Source: Sphingomonas phyllosphaerae (GTDB taxonomy: Bacteria > Pseudomonadota > Alphaproteobacteria > Sphingomonadales > Sphingomonadaceae). Taken from it: a stretch of DNA of 64,000 nt. A program made the translations under genes and the position numbers. The notes beneath the pieces are model-generated. The model was not told the origin of the DNA, made no database searches, and saw nothing but the letters and a program-made list of their open reading frames with translations. Shown here one piece after another: positions 41,820 through 50,100 of the stretch (position 1 is the first letter of the stretch; every line of letters starts with the position of its first letter). The stretch lies in the NCBI GenBank assembly GCA_036946405.1, contig JAQIJC010000001.1, positions 2,301,001 to 2,365,000 on the forward strand, in the 5' to 3' direction.

Positions 41820-42470
41820 GCGCTCGACCAGAAAGTCGACGAACACCCGCACTCGTGCAGGGGTGGTGGAGCCCTCGACGAAGACCGCGTGGATCAGCTC
41901 GACGTCGCCTGGATTGTATTCTTCCAGCAGCAGCACGAGCCGCCCGTCCGCGATCTCGGCCGCGACGCTGAAGCGGCCGACCCGCGTGATGCCAACCCCG
42001 GCAGCGGCGAGCTGACCCAGCGTCTCGCCATTATTGGCGACGATGCCGCCGTCCACAGACAGTGCGAAATCCCGGCCGTCGCGGCGGAACGGCCAGATCG
42101 GCTCGGCGCGGCGAAAGTTGAAGTTGAGGCAATTGCGCGCGTGCAGGTCCTCCGGCACCGTCGGCATGCCCGCCCGCGCCAGATAGTCGGGCGACGCCAC
42201 GATCACGCGCCGCGCCTCGGACAATTTGCGGGCGGTGAGTCCGCTATCGGCGAGGGGGCCGAAGCGGATCGCGACATCGGCCTGTCCGCCAGCGATGTCG
42301 ACCAGCGTGTCGGTCAGCGCGATATCGATCAGGATGTGCGGATAGGCGCGCGCGAAGTCGCCGAACAGCGGCACGACGCACAACCGGCCATGCGCCAGCG
42401 CCGCACTGATCCGCAGCCGTCCGCGCGGTGCGCCCTGGTCGGCGATCTGCTGCTCGGCATCGTTGAGATC
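41799..42470 (-). pseudogene. LysR regulator lacking its DNA-binding domain
   Basis: About 222 residues of the effector-binding domain (GRLRISAALAHGRLCVVPLF; DVAIRFGPLADSGL; RNCLNFNFRR; GVGITRVGRFSV) with a normal C-terminus. The homology begins at DLNDAEQQIAD, roughly residue 75-80 of a complete LysR, and the helix-turn-helix is missing. Upstream sequence switches directly into the 5'-truncated MFS gene on the other strand. The remaining open frame may be translated but cannot bind DNA as LysR does. Confidence 0.82.
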
Positions 42471-42480
42471 GGCCCCGCGG

Positions 42481-43086
42481 CCGGGGAGGGACATGCGCGC
42501 CGAGCTGCGGGTGCTGACGCGCGGGCCGGTGGTGATGGCGCTGGCCCTGACCACGATCGGCTTTGGCGGTGTCTTCACCATGTTCACTTATATCGTGCCG
42601 ATCCTGCGCGATGTGACGCATGGTTCGACCGGCTATGTCACCGCGATGCTGATGCTGTTCGGTGTCGGCGCGACGATCGGCAATGGCGTCGGCGGGCGGC
42701 TGGCGGACCGTTCGGTCGACCGGGCGCTGCTGACGATGCTGGCGATCATGGCGCTGACGCTGCTTGCGTTCACGGTGCTGATGCCATGGCCGGTGACCGC
42801 CGCCTTCGCCATCCTGGTCTGGGGCATCGCCAGCTTCGCAATCGTGCCGCCCTTGCAGATGTGGGTGATGGATGCGGCCGCGGACGCGCCGAACCTCGCC
42901 TCCGCGATGAATATCGGTGCCTTCAACCTCGGCAACGCGATCGGCGCGGCGCTCGGCGGGGGTGTGATCGGGGCCGGGCTGGGCTTGCCCGCCGTATCGC
43001 TGGCGGGCGCGGCGATGGCGGCGGTGGCGCTGGCGATGCTGCTGGCGTTCCAGCGTCGGCCGAGCGTCAAGGCCTGCCCGGCCTGA
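42481..43086 (+). pseudogene. MFS efflux transporter lacking its N-terminal half
   Basis: About 200 residues covering the central loop and the last six membrane segments of an AraJ-like drug/sugar efflux permease (ELRVLTRGPVVMALALTTIG; GNGVGGRLADRSVDRALL; ASAMNIGAFNLGNAIGAALG). The first six helices, about 195 residues, are missing. A fortuitous GGGGAGGG lies just before an in-frame ATG at 42493, so a half-protein could be made, but it would not be a transporter. It abuts the truncated LysR head to head. Confidence 0.8.
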
Positions 43087-43110
43087 CGGGCGGGCGACGT
43101 AAACCTTGGG

Positions 43111-43647
43111 TCACAGCCGCTTGCGCATCCGGGTCAGCGGTACGACGACTTCGTCGACATGGGTATCGGCGCGCTCGACCAGCACGTAACCGCAGGCCGC
43201 GTAGAGCGGCACGCCGCCAGCCGTGCCCATCAGTTCTACGGCGGCGAACCCCTCAGCCCGTGCTGCCTGTTCGCAGCGGTCGAGGATCATCCGGCCGATC
43301 CCCCGCCGGACTTGGTCCGGGTGGGTGTACATGGCGCGGATGCGGGCAGCGTCCCTGGCCGGATCGAGCAGCGCCGGGTCGCGTAACTTGGCGCTATGGT
43401 CGCCACCATAGAGGGTCGCACGCCGACTCCATCCGCCGCAGCCGACCGGCACGCCATGATCCTCGACGACGAAGTACGTGCCGTCGCGCACCAATTGCGT
43501 GTCGAGCCCCATCACCGCCCGGCTGGCGACGATCTGCGCCGGGGTCAGCACCGCCGCCTGTCCGCAATCGATCGACAACGTCATCAGGTCGCGCAGCGCC
43601 GCGAGGTCGGCTTCGGTCGCAAGGCGGATTGTCAGGCCGCCGGTCAC
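43111..43647 (-). CDS. GNAT-family N-acetyltransferase
   Basis: 178 residues. GNAT pyrophosphate-binding motif is VRRGIGRMILDRCEQAARAEG, preceded by beta strands around AARIRAMYTHP and followed by ELMGTAGGVPLYAACGYV. Start overlaps the stop of the MarR-GNAT fusion gene (ATGA), so the two acetyltransferases are made from one message. Acceptor unknown; the nearest described relatives act on small amines. Confidence 0.88.
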   Translation of the reverse strand: MTGGLTIRLATEADLAALRDLMTLSIDCGQAAVLTPAQIVASRAVMGLDTQLVRDGTYFVVEDHGVPVGCGGWSRRATLYGGDHSAKLRDPALLDPARDAARIRAMYTHPDQVRRGIGRMILDRCEQAARAEGFAAVELMGTAGGVPLYAACGYVLVERADTHVDEVVVPLTRMRKRL

Positions 43648-44570
43648 GCCGCCAACTCCAGCCGCCAGGTCTCGCCCTGAAGTGGAATGCCGAACCGCTC
43701 ATGCATCGCCGTCTCGACACACACGAAACCATGCGCGGCATAGAGGCGGCGCGCGGATTCCAGCACGGTGTGGGTCCATAGCGTCACCGCGCGATAGCCC
43801 GTTTCCCGTGCGAAGGTGACGCAAGCGCCGACCATCGCATCGCCGATGCCCCGGCGGCGGGCAAAGGGTTCGACATGGAGGAGACGCAGCCGGGCGACGC
43901 TGTCCCCTTCGTCCGTCACGAACACCGCGCCTGCCATCACCCCATCGATTTCGGCGACCCAGCATTGCTCGCGCTCGGGGTTGAAGTCGCGCAGGAACGC
44001 CGCCGTCACCTCGCTTTCGATCACCTCCAGCTCGCGACCCCAACCATGGCTCTCCGCATAGAGGAGCGACTGGCGCGCGGCGATCAGCGCGGGCTCGCCG
44101 GTGCGGAAGGGCCGGATCACGAACGGCCCACCCGATGCGGGATCCAGCAGCAGCCGCGCGCGCGTCAGGGCTTCGACCAAATCGCGCCGCGCTTGTCCGT
44201 CGACCGCCGCGAGCAGATCGCCGACGGCATGACTCTGGCGGTGGTCGATGATGGCGAAAGCGTCACGTCCGGCCTCGGTCAGCCGCAGGTCACGCGCACG
44301 GGCGTCATTGTCGCGGCGCACGCGCACGATCCAGCCGCGCTTCTCGAAGCGTGCGACCAGGCGGCTGAGATAGCCCGCGTCGATGCCCAGCGCATCCTGC
44401 AACCCACTGGCGGTGACGGGTTCGCGCGTGGCGATCTCGAACAGCAAGCGGGCTTCGGGCAGGCTCGCCTCGGTGCCGAGGAAACGTGCATCGAGCGCGC
44501 CGATCGTCTGGGTGTAGAAGCGGTTGAACCGGCGGATGGCGGTGACGTCTGCATCTTCCATGTCCACCAT
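43644..44570 (-). CDS. MarR-type regulator fused to GNAT acetyltransferase
   Basis: 308 residues. Residues 1-145 are a MarR winged helix (RLLFEIATREPVTASGLQDAL; YLSRLVARFEKRGWIVRVR); residues 150-308 are a GNAT domain (ESEVTAAFLRDFNPEREQCW; HVEPFARRRGIGDAMVGACV; RRLYAAHGFVCVETAMHERFG). This two-part layout is a known family whose partner substrate is not established. A perfect palindrome lies 13 bases upstream (44583-44601). Cotranscribed with the GNAT gene downstream. Confidence 0.9.
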   Translation of the reverse strand: MVDMEDADVTAIRRFNRFYTQTIGALDARFLGTEASLPEARLLFEIATREPVTASGLQDALGIDAGYLSRLVARFEKRGWIVRVRRDNDARARDLRLTEAGRDAFAIIDHRQSHAVGDLLAAVDGQARRDLVEALTRARLLLDPASGGPFVIRPFRTGEPALIAARQSLLYAESHGWGRELEVIESEVTAAFLRDFNPEREQCWVAEIDGVMAGAVFVTDEGDSVARLRLLHVEPFARRRGIGDAMVGACVTFARETGYRAVTLWTHTVLESARRLYAAHGFVCVETAMHERFGIPLQGETWRLELAA

Positions 44571-44582
44571 GCTGGATCAGTT

Positions 44583-44601
44583 TACTTGACGGAGTCAAGT
44601 A
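44583..44601. promoter_or_regulatory. Palindromic operator for the MarR-GNAT operon
   Basis: TACTTGAC-GGA-GTCAAGTA, perfect eight-base half-sites, filling the 31-base gap between the AraC remnant and the MarR-GNAT start. Typical size and position for a MarR autoregulatory site. Confidence 0.75.
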
Positions 44602-45498
44602 TCAGGGGAGAGCCGGCTCCGGCACCAGTTGCGCGCGCATCGCTGCCGCATCGCGCCCCGGCGGTGCCCCGAACAGGCGGCGATAGTCGCGGCTGAACTG
44701 CGACAGGCTTTCGTAACCGATCGCGAAGCCGACGCTCGCGACCTCCTCGGCGGCGACCAGGCGGCGGCGTGCTTCCTGCAAGCGGACCTGCTTCTGGAAC
44801 TGCACCGGCGTCATCGTCGTCACCGCCTAGAAATGGCGGTGGAAGCCGGGGACGCTCATGCCCGCCAGCGCGGCGAGGTCGGCCACGCGCAGCGTCTCGG
44901 CATAATGATCGCGGATGAACGCCGTCGCGCGCCCGATGCGCGCGGCTTGGGTGTCGACCAGACCCATCTGGCGCAACGCCGGCCCCAGCGTGCCGCCGAG
45001 CAGCCGCCAGACGATCTCGCGCCGGATCAGGGGAGCGAGCACCGCCTGGTCGGCCGGATGGTCGAGCAGATCGAGCAGCCGCCTGAGAGGATCGCGCAGC
45101 GCCGGGTCATGGTCGCTGGTCGCCAGCGCGTTGAACGCGGGGGCCGGCCCCGGCGCGCTTGCCTGCTCCGCCACCAGTTCAGCCACGGTCACCGGCTCGA
45201 TCGCCAGCGATAGTGCCAGATAGGGCGCGTCGGCGCTCGCCCGCACGATGCGTGACGTGACTGGCAGGTGGACCGAGGCGAGCAGGCATTGGCCCTCGGC
45301 ATAATGATAGGGCATCGGCCCCAGCATCGACATCTTCGCGCCCTGCACAACGAGGCAGAAGGACGGCCGATAGACCGTGCGGATAATGCCGGTCGGCTCC
45401 TCCGCGCGAGTGATGAGCAGGCCCGGGATCGGCGTTTCGCGACCATGGGCGAACCAATGGCGCTCGATCAGTCGGGCAAGGTCTGATAGCGTCGTCAT
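44602..45498 (-). pseudogene. AraC-family regulator with in-frame amber codon
   Basis: 299 codons of an AraC_N-type regulator: cupin-like N-terminal domain (LITRAEEPTGIIRTVYRPSF; AEGQCLLASVHLPVTSRIVR), then two helix-turn-helix units. Codon 224 is TAG (44827-44829), inside the first HTH: the sequence reads GFHRHF-stop-AVTTMTPVQFQ, where relatives have lysine at the stop, so one AAG-to-TAG change explains it. Reading continues unbroken afterwards (GFAIGYESLSQFSRDYRR) to a normal C-terminus. Divergent from the aldo/keto reductase it would be expected to control. Amber suppression, or a sequencing error, are alternatives to a dead gene. Confidence 0.85.
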
Positions 45499-45648
45499 GG
45501 CAGAGATCGTAGCTTCGCCGCGCGCAGAAAGCACCGGCGGCCGCGTTACTTTGATAGGATCGGGCAGGACTTTGATCGGATCGGCGTCGCGGCGCCGAAC
45601 GTTCGCGGCGTATCTCCGGCTCATCCATTCCACCAGGAGTATCATCCC

Positions 45649-46665
45649 ATGCGTATGCGCCAGCTTGGCCATAGCGGCCTGTTCGTGTCCGAACTTTGCC
45701 TGGGCACCATGACCTTCGGCGGCAGCGAGGGCATCTGGGGCCAGATCGGCCAGCTTCGCCAGGACGAAGCCGATGCGTTGGTCCGGACCGCGCTCGATGC
45801 GGGCATCAACTTCATCGACACCGCCAATGTCTATGCCGGCGGCGAGAGCGAGCGCATCCTCGGCCAGTCGCTCAAGAATATCGGCGTCGCTCGCGATGAT
45901 GTCGTGATCGCGACTAAGGTGCTGGGACCGATGGGCGACGGACCCAATGCGCGCGGCGCCTCGCGCGGCCACATCCTCAGCCAGTGCAAGCAGAGCCTCT
46001 CGCGGCTGGGGCTCGATCATATTGACCTCTACCAGATCCACGGCTTCGACCCTGCCACGCCGATCGAGGAGACGCTGGAGGCGCTCGACACGCTCGTCCG
46101 CCATGGTCACGTCCGCTATCTCGGCCTGTCCAACTGGGCGGCGTGGCAGGTGGTGAAGGCGGTCGGCATCGCCGAGGCGCGGCGGCTTGCGCCGATCCTG
46201 TCGCTCCAGGCCTATTACACGCTGGTCGGGCGCGATCTGGAGCGAGATATCGTCCCGATGCTGCGGTCCGAGAAGATCGGGCTGATGGTGTGGAGTCCGC
46301 TGGCGGGCGGCTATCTGTCGGGCAAGTACGATGGCGAAGGTCAGGCGGCGGATGGCCGGCGCGCCAACTTCGACTTTCCGCCGGTCGATCGTACCCGTGG
46401 TTCGATGGTGATCCCGGAGATGCGCCGCATCGCCGAGGCGAAGGGCTGCACCGTCGCGCAGGTCGCGCTCGCCTGGCTGCTCCAGCAGCCGGTGGTGACG
46501 AGCGTGATCGTCGGGGCCAAGCGGGTCGACCAGCTTACCGACAATATCGCGGCGACCCAGCTTTCGCTCGACGCGGACGATCTCGCCGCGCTCGATGCGG
46601 TGACCAAGCTGCCAGCGGAATATCCTGGCTGGATGCTGGAGCGCCAAGGCGGCTATCGCGCCTGA
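45649..46665 (+). CDS. Aldo/keto reductase
   Basis: 338-residue TIM-barrel NADPH enzyme. Catalytic tetrad D57 (FIDTAN), Y62 (VYAGG), K90 (IATKV) and H131 (QIHGFD). The C-terminal coenzyme motif is VIVGAKRVDQLTDN. It belongs to the group of bacterial yeast-Ypr1/YghZ-like reductases that act on aldehydes and ketones of unknown identity. Preceded by AGGAG and about 150 bases divergent from the interrupted AraC gene, the usual AraC-AKR pairing. Confidence 0.92.
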   Translation: MRMRQLGHSGLFVSELCLGTMTFGGSEGIWGQIGQLRQDEADALVRTALDAGINFIDTANVYAGGESERILGQSLKNIGVARDDVVIATKVLGPMGDGPNARGASRGHILSQCKQSLSRLGLDHIDLYQIHGFDPATPIEETLEALDTLVRHGHVRYLGLSNWAAWQVVKAVGIAEARRLAPILSLQAYYTLVGRDLERDIVPMLRSEKIGLMVWSPLAGGYLSGKYDGEGQAADGRRANFDFPPVDRTRGSMVIPEMRRIAEAKGCTVAQVALAWLLQQPVVTSVIVGAKRVDQLTDNIAATQLSLDADDLAALDAVTKLPAEYPGWMLERQGGYRA

Positions 46666-46737
46666 CGGTCGCAGGATCGGTGGGATGGCTTCTCGACCGT
46701 CTCACCGCTCCGACCTAGCGTTCGAACAGGCGGCGGA

Positions 46738-47478
46738 TCAGCCGGGCGGGATACGACCGGTCCGGGCGGTATGGGCAAAGGCCGAAAAGCCGAAAGCCTC
46801 CGCCTGACGCGCCGCGATCTCATAGTCATAGGGTACGCCGTGCAGTTGGGCGGCCCATCCGGCGTGACGACGTTCGACGATGGCGTAGCGCGCCAGCGGG
46901 CTGCCCGCCTCCATGACGTGTGGGGTCGCGCCCCGATCCCGGTAGCACGGCATCCCGACACTACCGGGATTGACGATCAGCACGCCATCGACCGCCACCA
47001 TGCGCGGCGTATGCGTGTGCCCGCACAGCACCAGACTGGCCGACCCGATCCCCTGCAAGCGCGGCCGGATGACGACGTCAGCATCCAGCGTCGCGCGGCC
47101 CGATGTCACGTCCTCGAGCAGATATTCCAGATCTCCGCCGGCCGGGCTGCCATGGCAGGCGAAGACGTCGCCGTCGCAAAGCGTGAGCGTCGCGGGCAGG
47201 CGCTCGATCCATGCCCAATGCTCTTGGGTCAGGAGCGGCCGCGCCAGAACGTCGAAGGCTCCTTGGCTGTCATCCTGCAACTGCCGTTCGTGGTTCCCTG
47301 CGATGGTGTGATAGCCGGAACGCATCTGAAGCTCAGCACTTCCCGCCGGATCGAACGGGCCGGACACAAGGTCCCCCAGATTGACGATCAGGTCCGGCGC
47401 GGCGGCGGTCATCGCGTCCTGGACGGCCTCCAGAGCGGCCAGATTTCCATGGGCGTCGGCAATAACCCCGATCTTCAA
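46738..47478 (-). CDS. Metallophosphoesterase, YfcE-like
   Basis: 246 residues of the calcineurin-like fold: IGVIADAHGN (D-x-H), NLGDLVSGP (GD), GYHTIAGNHERQ (GNHE), CHGSPAGG and LCGHTHTPR (GH-x-H) supply the two-metal site. Such small phosphodiesterases hydrolyse phosphodiester or pyrophosphate bonds of unknown substrate. Start placed at TTG 47478 because AGGAGGA stands three or four bases before it and homology begins at once; the open frame upstream has no support. Convergent with the aldo/keto reductase. Confidence 0.85.
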   Translation of the reverse strand: MKIGVIADAHGNLAALEAVQDAMTAAAPDLIVNLGDLVSGPFDPAGSAELQMRSGYHTIAGNHERQLQDDSQGAFDVLARPLLTQEHWAWIERLPATLTLCDGDVFACHGSPAGGDLEYLLEDVTSGRATLDADVVIRPRLQGIGSASLVLCGHTHTPRMVAVDGVLIVNPGSVGMPCYRDRGATPHVMEAGSPLARYAIVERRHAGWAAQLHGVPYDYEIAARQAEAFGFSAFAHTARTGRIPPG

Positions 47479-47617
47479 TGCTTCCTCCTCGGCGGACACA
47501 CGCGGCGTCCGGGCGGAATTTGGCAGACGATCCTTCAAAACGCCATGCAGGGCAGGGGCTCACACGCTGCCGGCCCGCTGGATTGACGGCCGCCCAATTA
47601 CAGTCCTTCTCCCCACT

Positions 47618-48799
47618 ATGAGCGTTTCCCTCCGCGAAGCCCGCAGGATCGCCTTGGCAGCTCAGGGCTTTGGTCGCGCGCGTCCCGACCGTCCGTCCGT
47701 TCGCCACCTGCGCAGCACCGCCGAGCGGCTTAACCTGTTCCAGATCGATAGCGTCAACGTGCTGACGCGGGCGCACTATCTGCCGGCATTCTCACGTCTC
47801 GGCAGCTATGACCGTGCGTTTCTGGAGGGCGATGCGTGGGGGCCGAAACGCCAGCGGCGCATGTTCGAATATTGGGCGCATGAGGCATCGCTGCTGCCGC
47901 TCGACCTCCACCCGCTGCTCCGCTGGCGCATGGCGCGGGCCGAGCGTGGCGAGATCGGCTATCAGGCGCTGCGGCGGTTCGCGACCGAGCGCCGGGCCGA
48001 GGCGGATGCCGTGCTCGAACGCATCACCGGCGAAGGCCCGCTGGCGGCGGCCGACTTCGAGAACGGGGCCAGCCGCAGTGGATGGTGGGAATGGAGCCAC
48101 GTCAAGCACGCGCTCGAATGGCTGTTCTGGTCCGGGCAGATCACCACCGCGACCCGGCGGGGCAGCTTCGCGCGCCTGTACGACCTGACCGAACGGGTCA
48201 TTCCGCCAGCGGTACTGGCGCTCCCAACGCCATCGGTTGAGGCGGCGCAACGCGCCTTGATCGAACGGAGTGCCCGTGCGCTGGGCGTCGCTACCGCCAG
48301 TGATCTGCGCGACTATTTCCGGTTGAAGCCCGCCGAAGCCGATCACGCCATCGCCGATCTGGCGGAGCATGGCGTGCTGGTGCCGGTCCGGGTCGAGAGC
48401 TGGAGTCAGAAGGCATGGATGCATCGCGACGCGACCATGGCGCGTCGGGTGTGCAGCGCTGCCTTGCTCGCGCCGTTCGACCCGTTGATCTGGGAGCGGG
48501 CCCGCGCCGAACGCCTGTTCGGCTTCCACTATCGCATCGAAATCTATGTGCCGCAGGATCGGCGCACGCACGGCTATTACGTGCTGCCCTTCCTGATGGA
48601 CGAGGCGCTGGTCGCCCGGGTCGATCTCAAGGCGGATCGGCAGGCCGGGCTGCTGCTCGCGCACCGCATCACGCTGGAACCGGGAGCGCCCGCCGATACG
48701 CTGCCCCGGCTTGAGGTCGAGCTCGAGCGGATGGCGGCATGGCTCGGTTTGGACGCCGTCCGCATCGGCGCGGTCGTGCATCGCGGTAGAGGGTGTTGA
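47618..48799 (+). CDS. YcaQ-type winged-helix DNA glycosylase
   Basis: 393 residues of the HTH_42 (DUF1006) family. E. coli YcaQ unhooks interstrand DNA crosslinks and needs a Q-x-D motif; FQIDSVNVLTRAHYLP here has that motif in the expected place. Other landmarks are FEYWAHEASLLPL, SGWWEWSHVKHALEWLF and SALLAPFDPLIWER. ATG at 47618 follows the metallophosphoesterase gene divergently. It is one of the intact genes of the accessory region. Confidence 0.87.
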   Translation: MSVSLREARRIALAAQGFGRARPDRPSVRHLRSTAERLNLFQIDSVNVLTRAHYLPAFSRLGSYDRAFLEGDAWGPKRQRRMFEYWAHEASLLPLDLHPLLRWRMARAERGEIGYQALRRFATERRAEADAVLERITGEGPLAAADFENGASRSGWWEWSHVKHALEWLFWSGQITTATRRGSFARLYDLTERVIPPAVLALPTPSVEAAQRALIERSARALGVATASDLRDYFRLKPAEADHAIADLAEHGVLVPVRVESWSQKAWMHRDATMARRVCSAALLAPFDPLIWERARAERLFGFHYRIEIYVPQDRRTHGYYVLPFLMDEALVARVDLKADRQAGLLLAHRITLEPGAPADTLPRLEVELERMAAWLGLDAVRIGAVVHRGRGC

Positions 48800-49260
<461 letters not shown>

Positions 49261-49324
49261 ACGCGGGTGAGGGGATCGGCCTAGGCCGGGCATCCGCCGC
49301 GTGCAAGCGTCGGATCGCTCCCTC

Positions 49325-49354
49325 GCAAAAAGAAGAGGCGCCCGGGGGCGCCTC
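49325..49354 (-). terminator. Terminator after the small lipoprotein genes
   Basis: Read on the minus strand: stem GAGGCGCCC / GGGCGCCTC, followed by TTCTTTTTGCG. It lies 35 bases past the stop of the lipoprotein gene 49389-49649 and before the tRNA. Confidence 0.85.
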
Positions 49355-49388
49355 GCAACGGGATCACCTTCGCCAAACCACCAAGCGC

Positions 49389-49649
49389 TCAGCGCTTCGC
49401 AGTACCATCCTCGGCCATGTCGCGGACATTGTCCGCCTGATCCGCGAGATTGTCGGCAGCACCTTCCAGCATGGCGGCGGCGCTGTCGTTGGCGGTGGCT
49501 TCAGCCATCGCATCGAGATCGTTGGCCTTGCGCTCCAGCGCATCGGCCATCGCCTCGGCATTGTTACCGATCGAAGCCGTGCCGGATCGGTCGCTGCACG
49601 CCGTCACGCCGCAAAGCGCGATCGCGAGCAGGGGAAGGCGCTTCCGCAT
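49389..49649 (-). CDS. Small lipoprotein, paralogue 1
   Basis: 86 residues. Lipoprotein signal with lipobox GVTAC near residue 18, then a helical, alanine/asparagine/aspartate/methionine-rich part with repeated A-D/N patterns (NNAEAMAD; ADNVRDMAEDGT). It shares the NNA-x-M-AD and ADNVRD-x-x-ED words with the upstream gene 49674-49937, so the two arose by duplication. Start at MRKRLPLL, where the signal begins. Function unknown; probably an outer- or inner-membrane coiled-coil lipoprotein. Confidence 0.72.
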   Translation of the reverse strand: MRKRLPLLAIALCGVTACSDRSGTASIGNNAEAMADALERKANDLDAMAEATANDSAAAMLEGAADNLADQADNVRDMAEDGTAKR

Positions 49650-49673
49650 GACCACCGGCACGGCTCCCGTCGA

Positions 49674-49937
49674 TTACATGTTCTTCGCGGCGTCCTCGCC
49701 GGCGTCACGAACGTTGTCCGCGGCCGAGTGGATGTTCTCGGCAACCGCCTCGGCGTTGTCCTCGGCGAACGGGTTCGCGGTGGTGTTCGACATGTCGGCA
49801 ACGTTGGCCGCCATCGCGTCCATGTTGTCCGCCATCATGTCGGCGTTGTTCTCGACCGCCGAAGCTTCAGGCGACTTCGAGCAGGCAGCGACCGACATCA
49901 GGCCAGCGGCGGCGGCAACGAGCAGGATCTTCTTCAT
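49674..49937 (-). CDS. Small lipoprotein, paralogue 2
   Basis: 87 residues: MKKILLVAAAAGLMSVAAC gives a clear lipoprotein signal, followed by NNADMMADNMDAMAANVADM repeats and SAADNVRDAGEDAAKNM at the end. Same layout as the gene downstream, 24 bases away on the same strand. The repeats suggest an amphipathic helix of about 60 residues. Sphingomonads often carry such genes, none with a known role. Confidence 0.75.
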   Translation of the reverse strand: MKKILLVAAAAGLMSVAACSKSPEASAVENNADMMADNMDAMAANVADMSNTTANPFAEDNAEAVAENIHSAADNVRDAGEDAAKNM

Positions 49938-50100
49938 CGGAATGCTCCCAAGCATTACATAAAAAAACTCGCGCCCGACCCCAGCGCCGTCGCGAACGCT
50001 CGCAATACCCTACCAACCGGGGGGGTCAATAAGCAAAATTCACCTTGGCGAAAGCTTGCGACGAATGGTGACCCGTTCAGGCTCCCTTTTCACGCGCCTT

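Noticed and set aside
42493..43086. Intact small six-helix transporter
   Set aside because: The sequence corresponds to the second half of a twelve-helix MFS permease starting in the central loop, and its neighbour is truncated at the same point.
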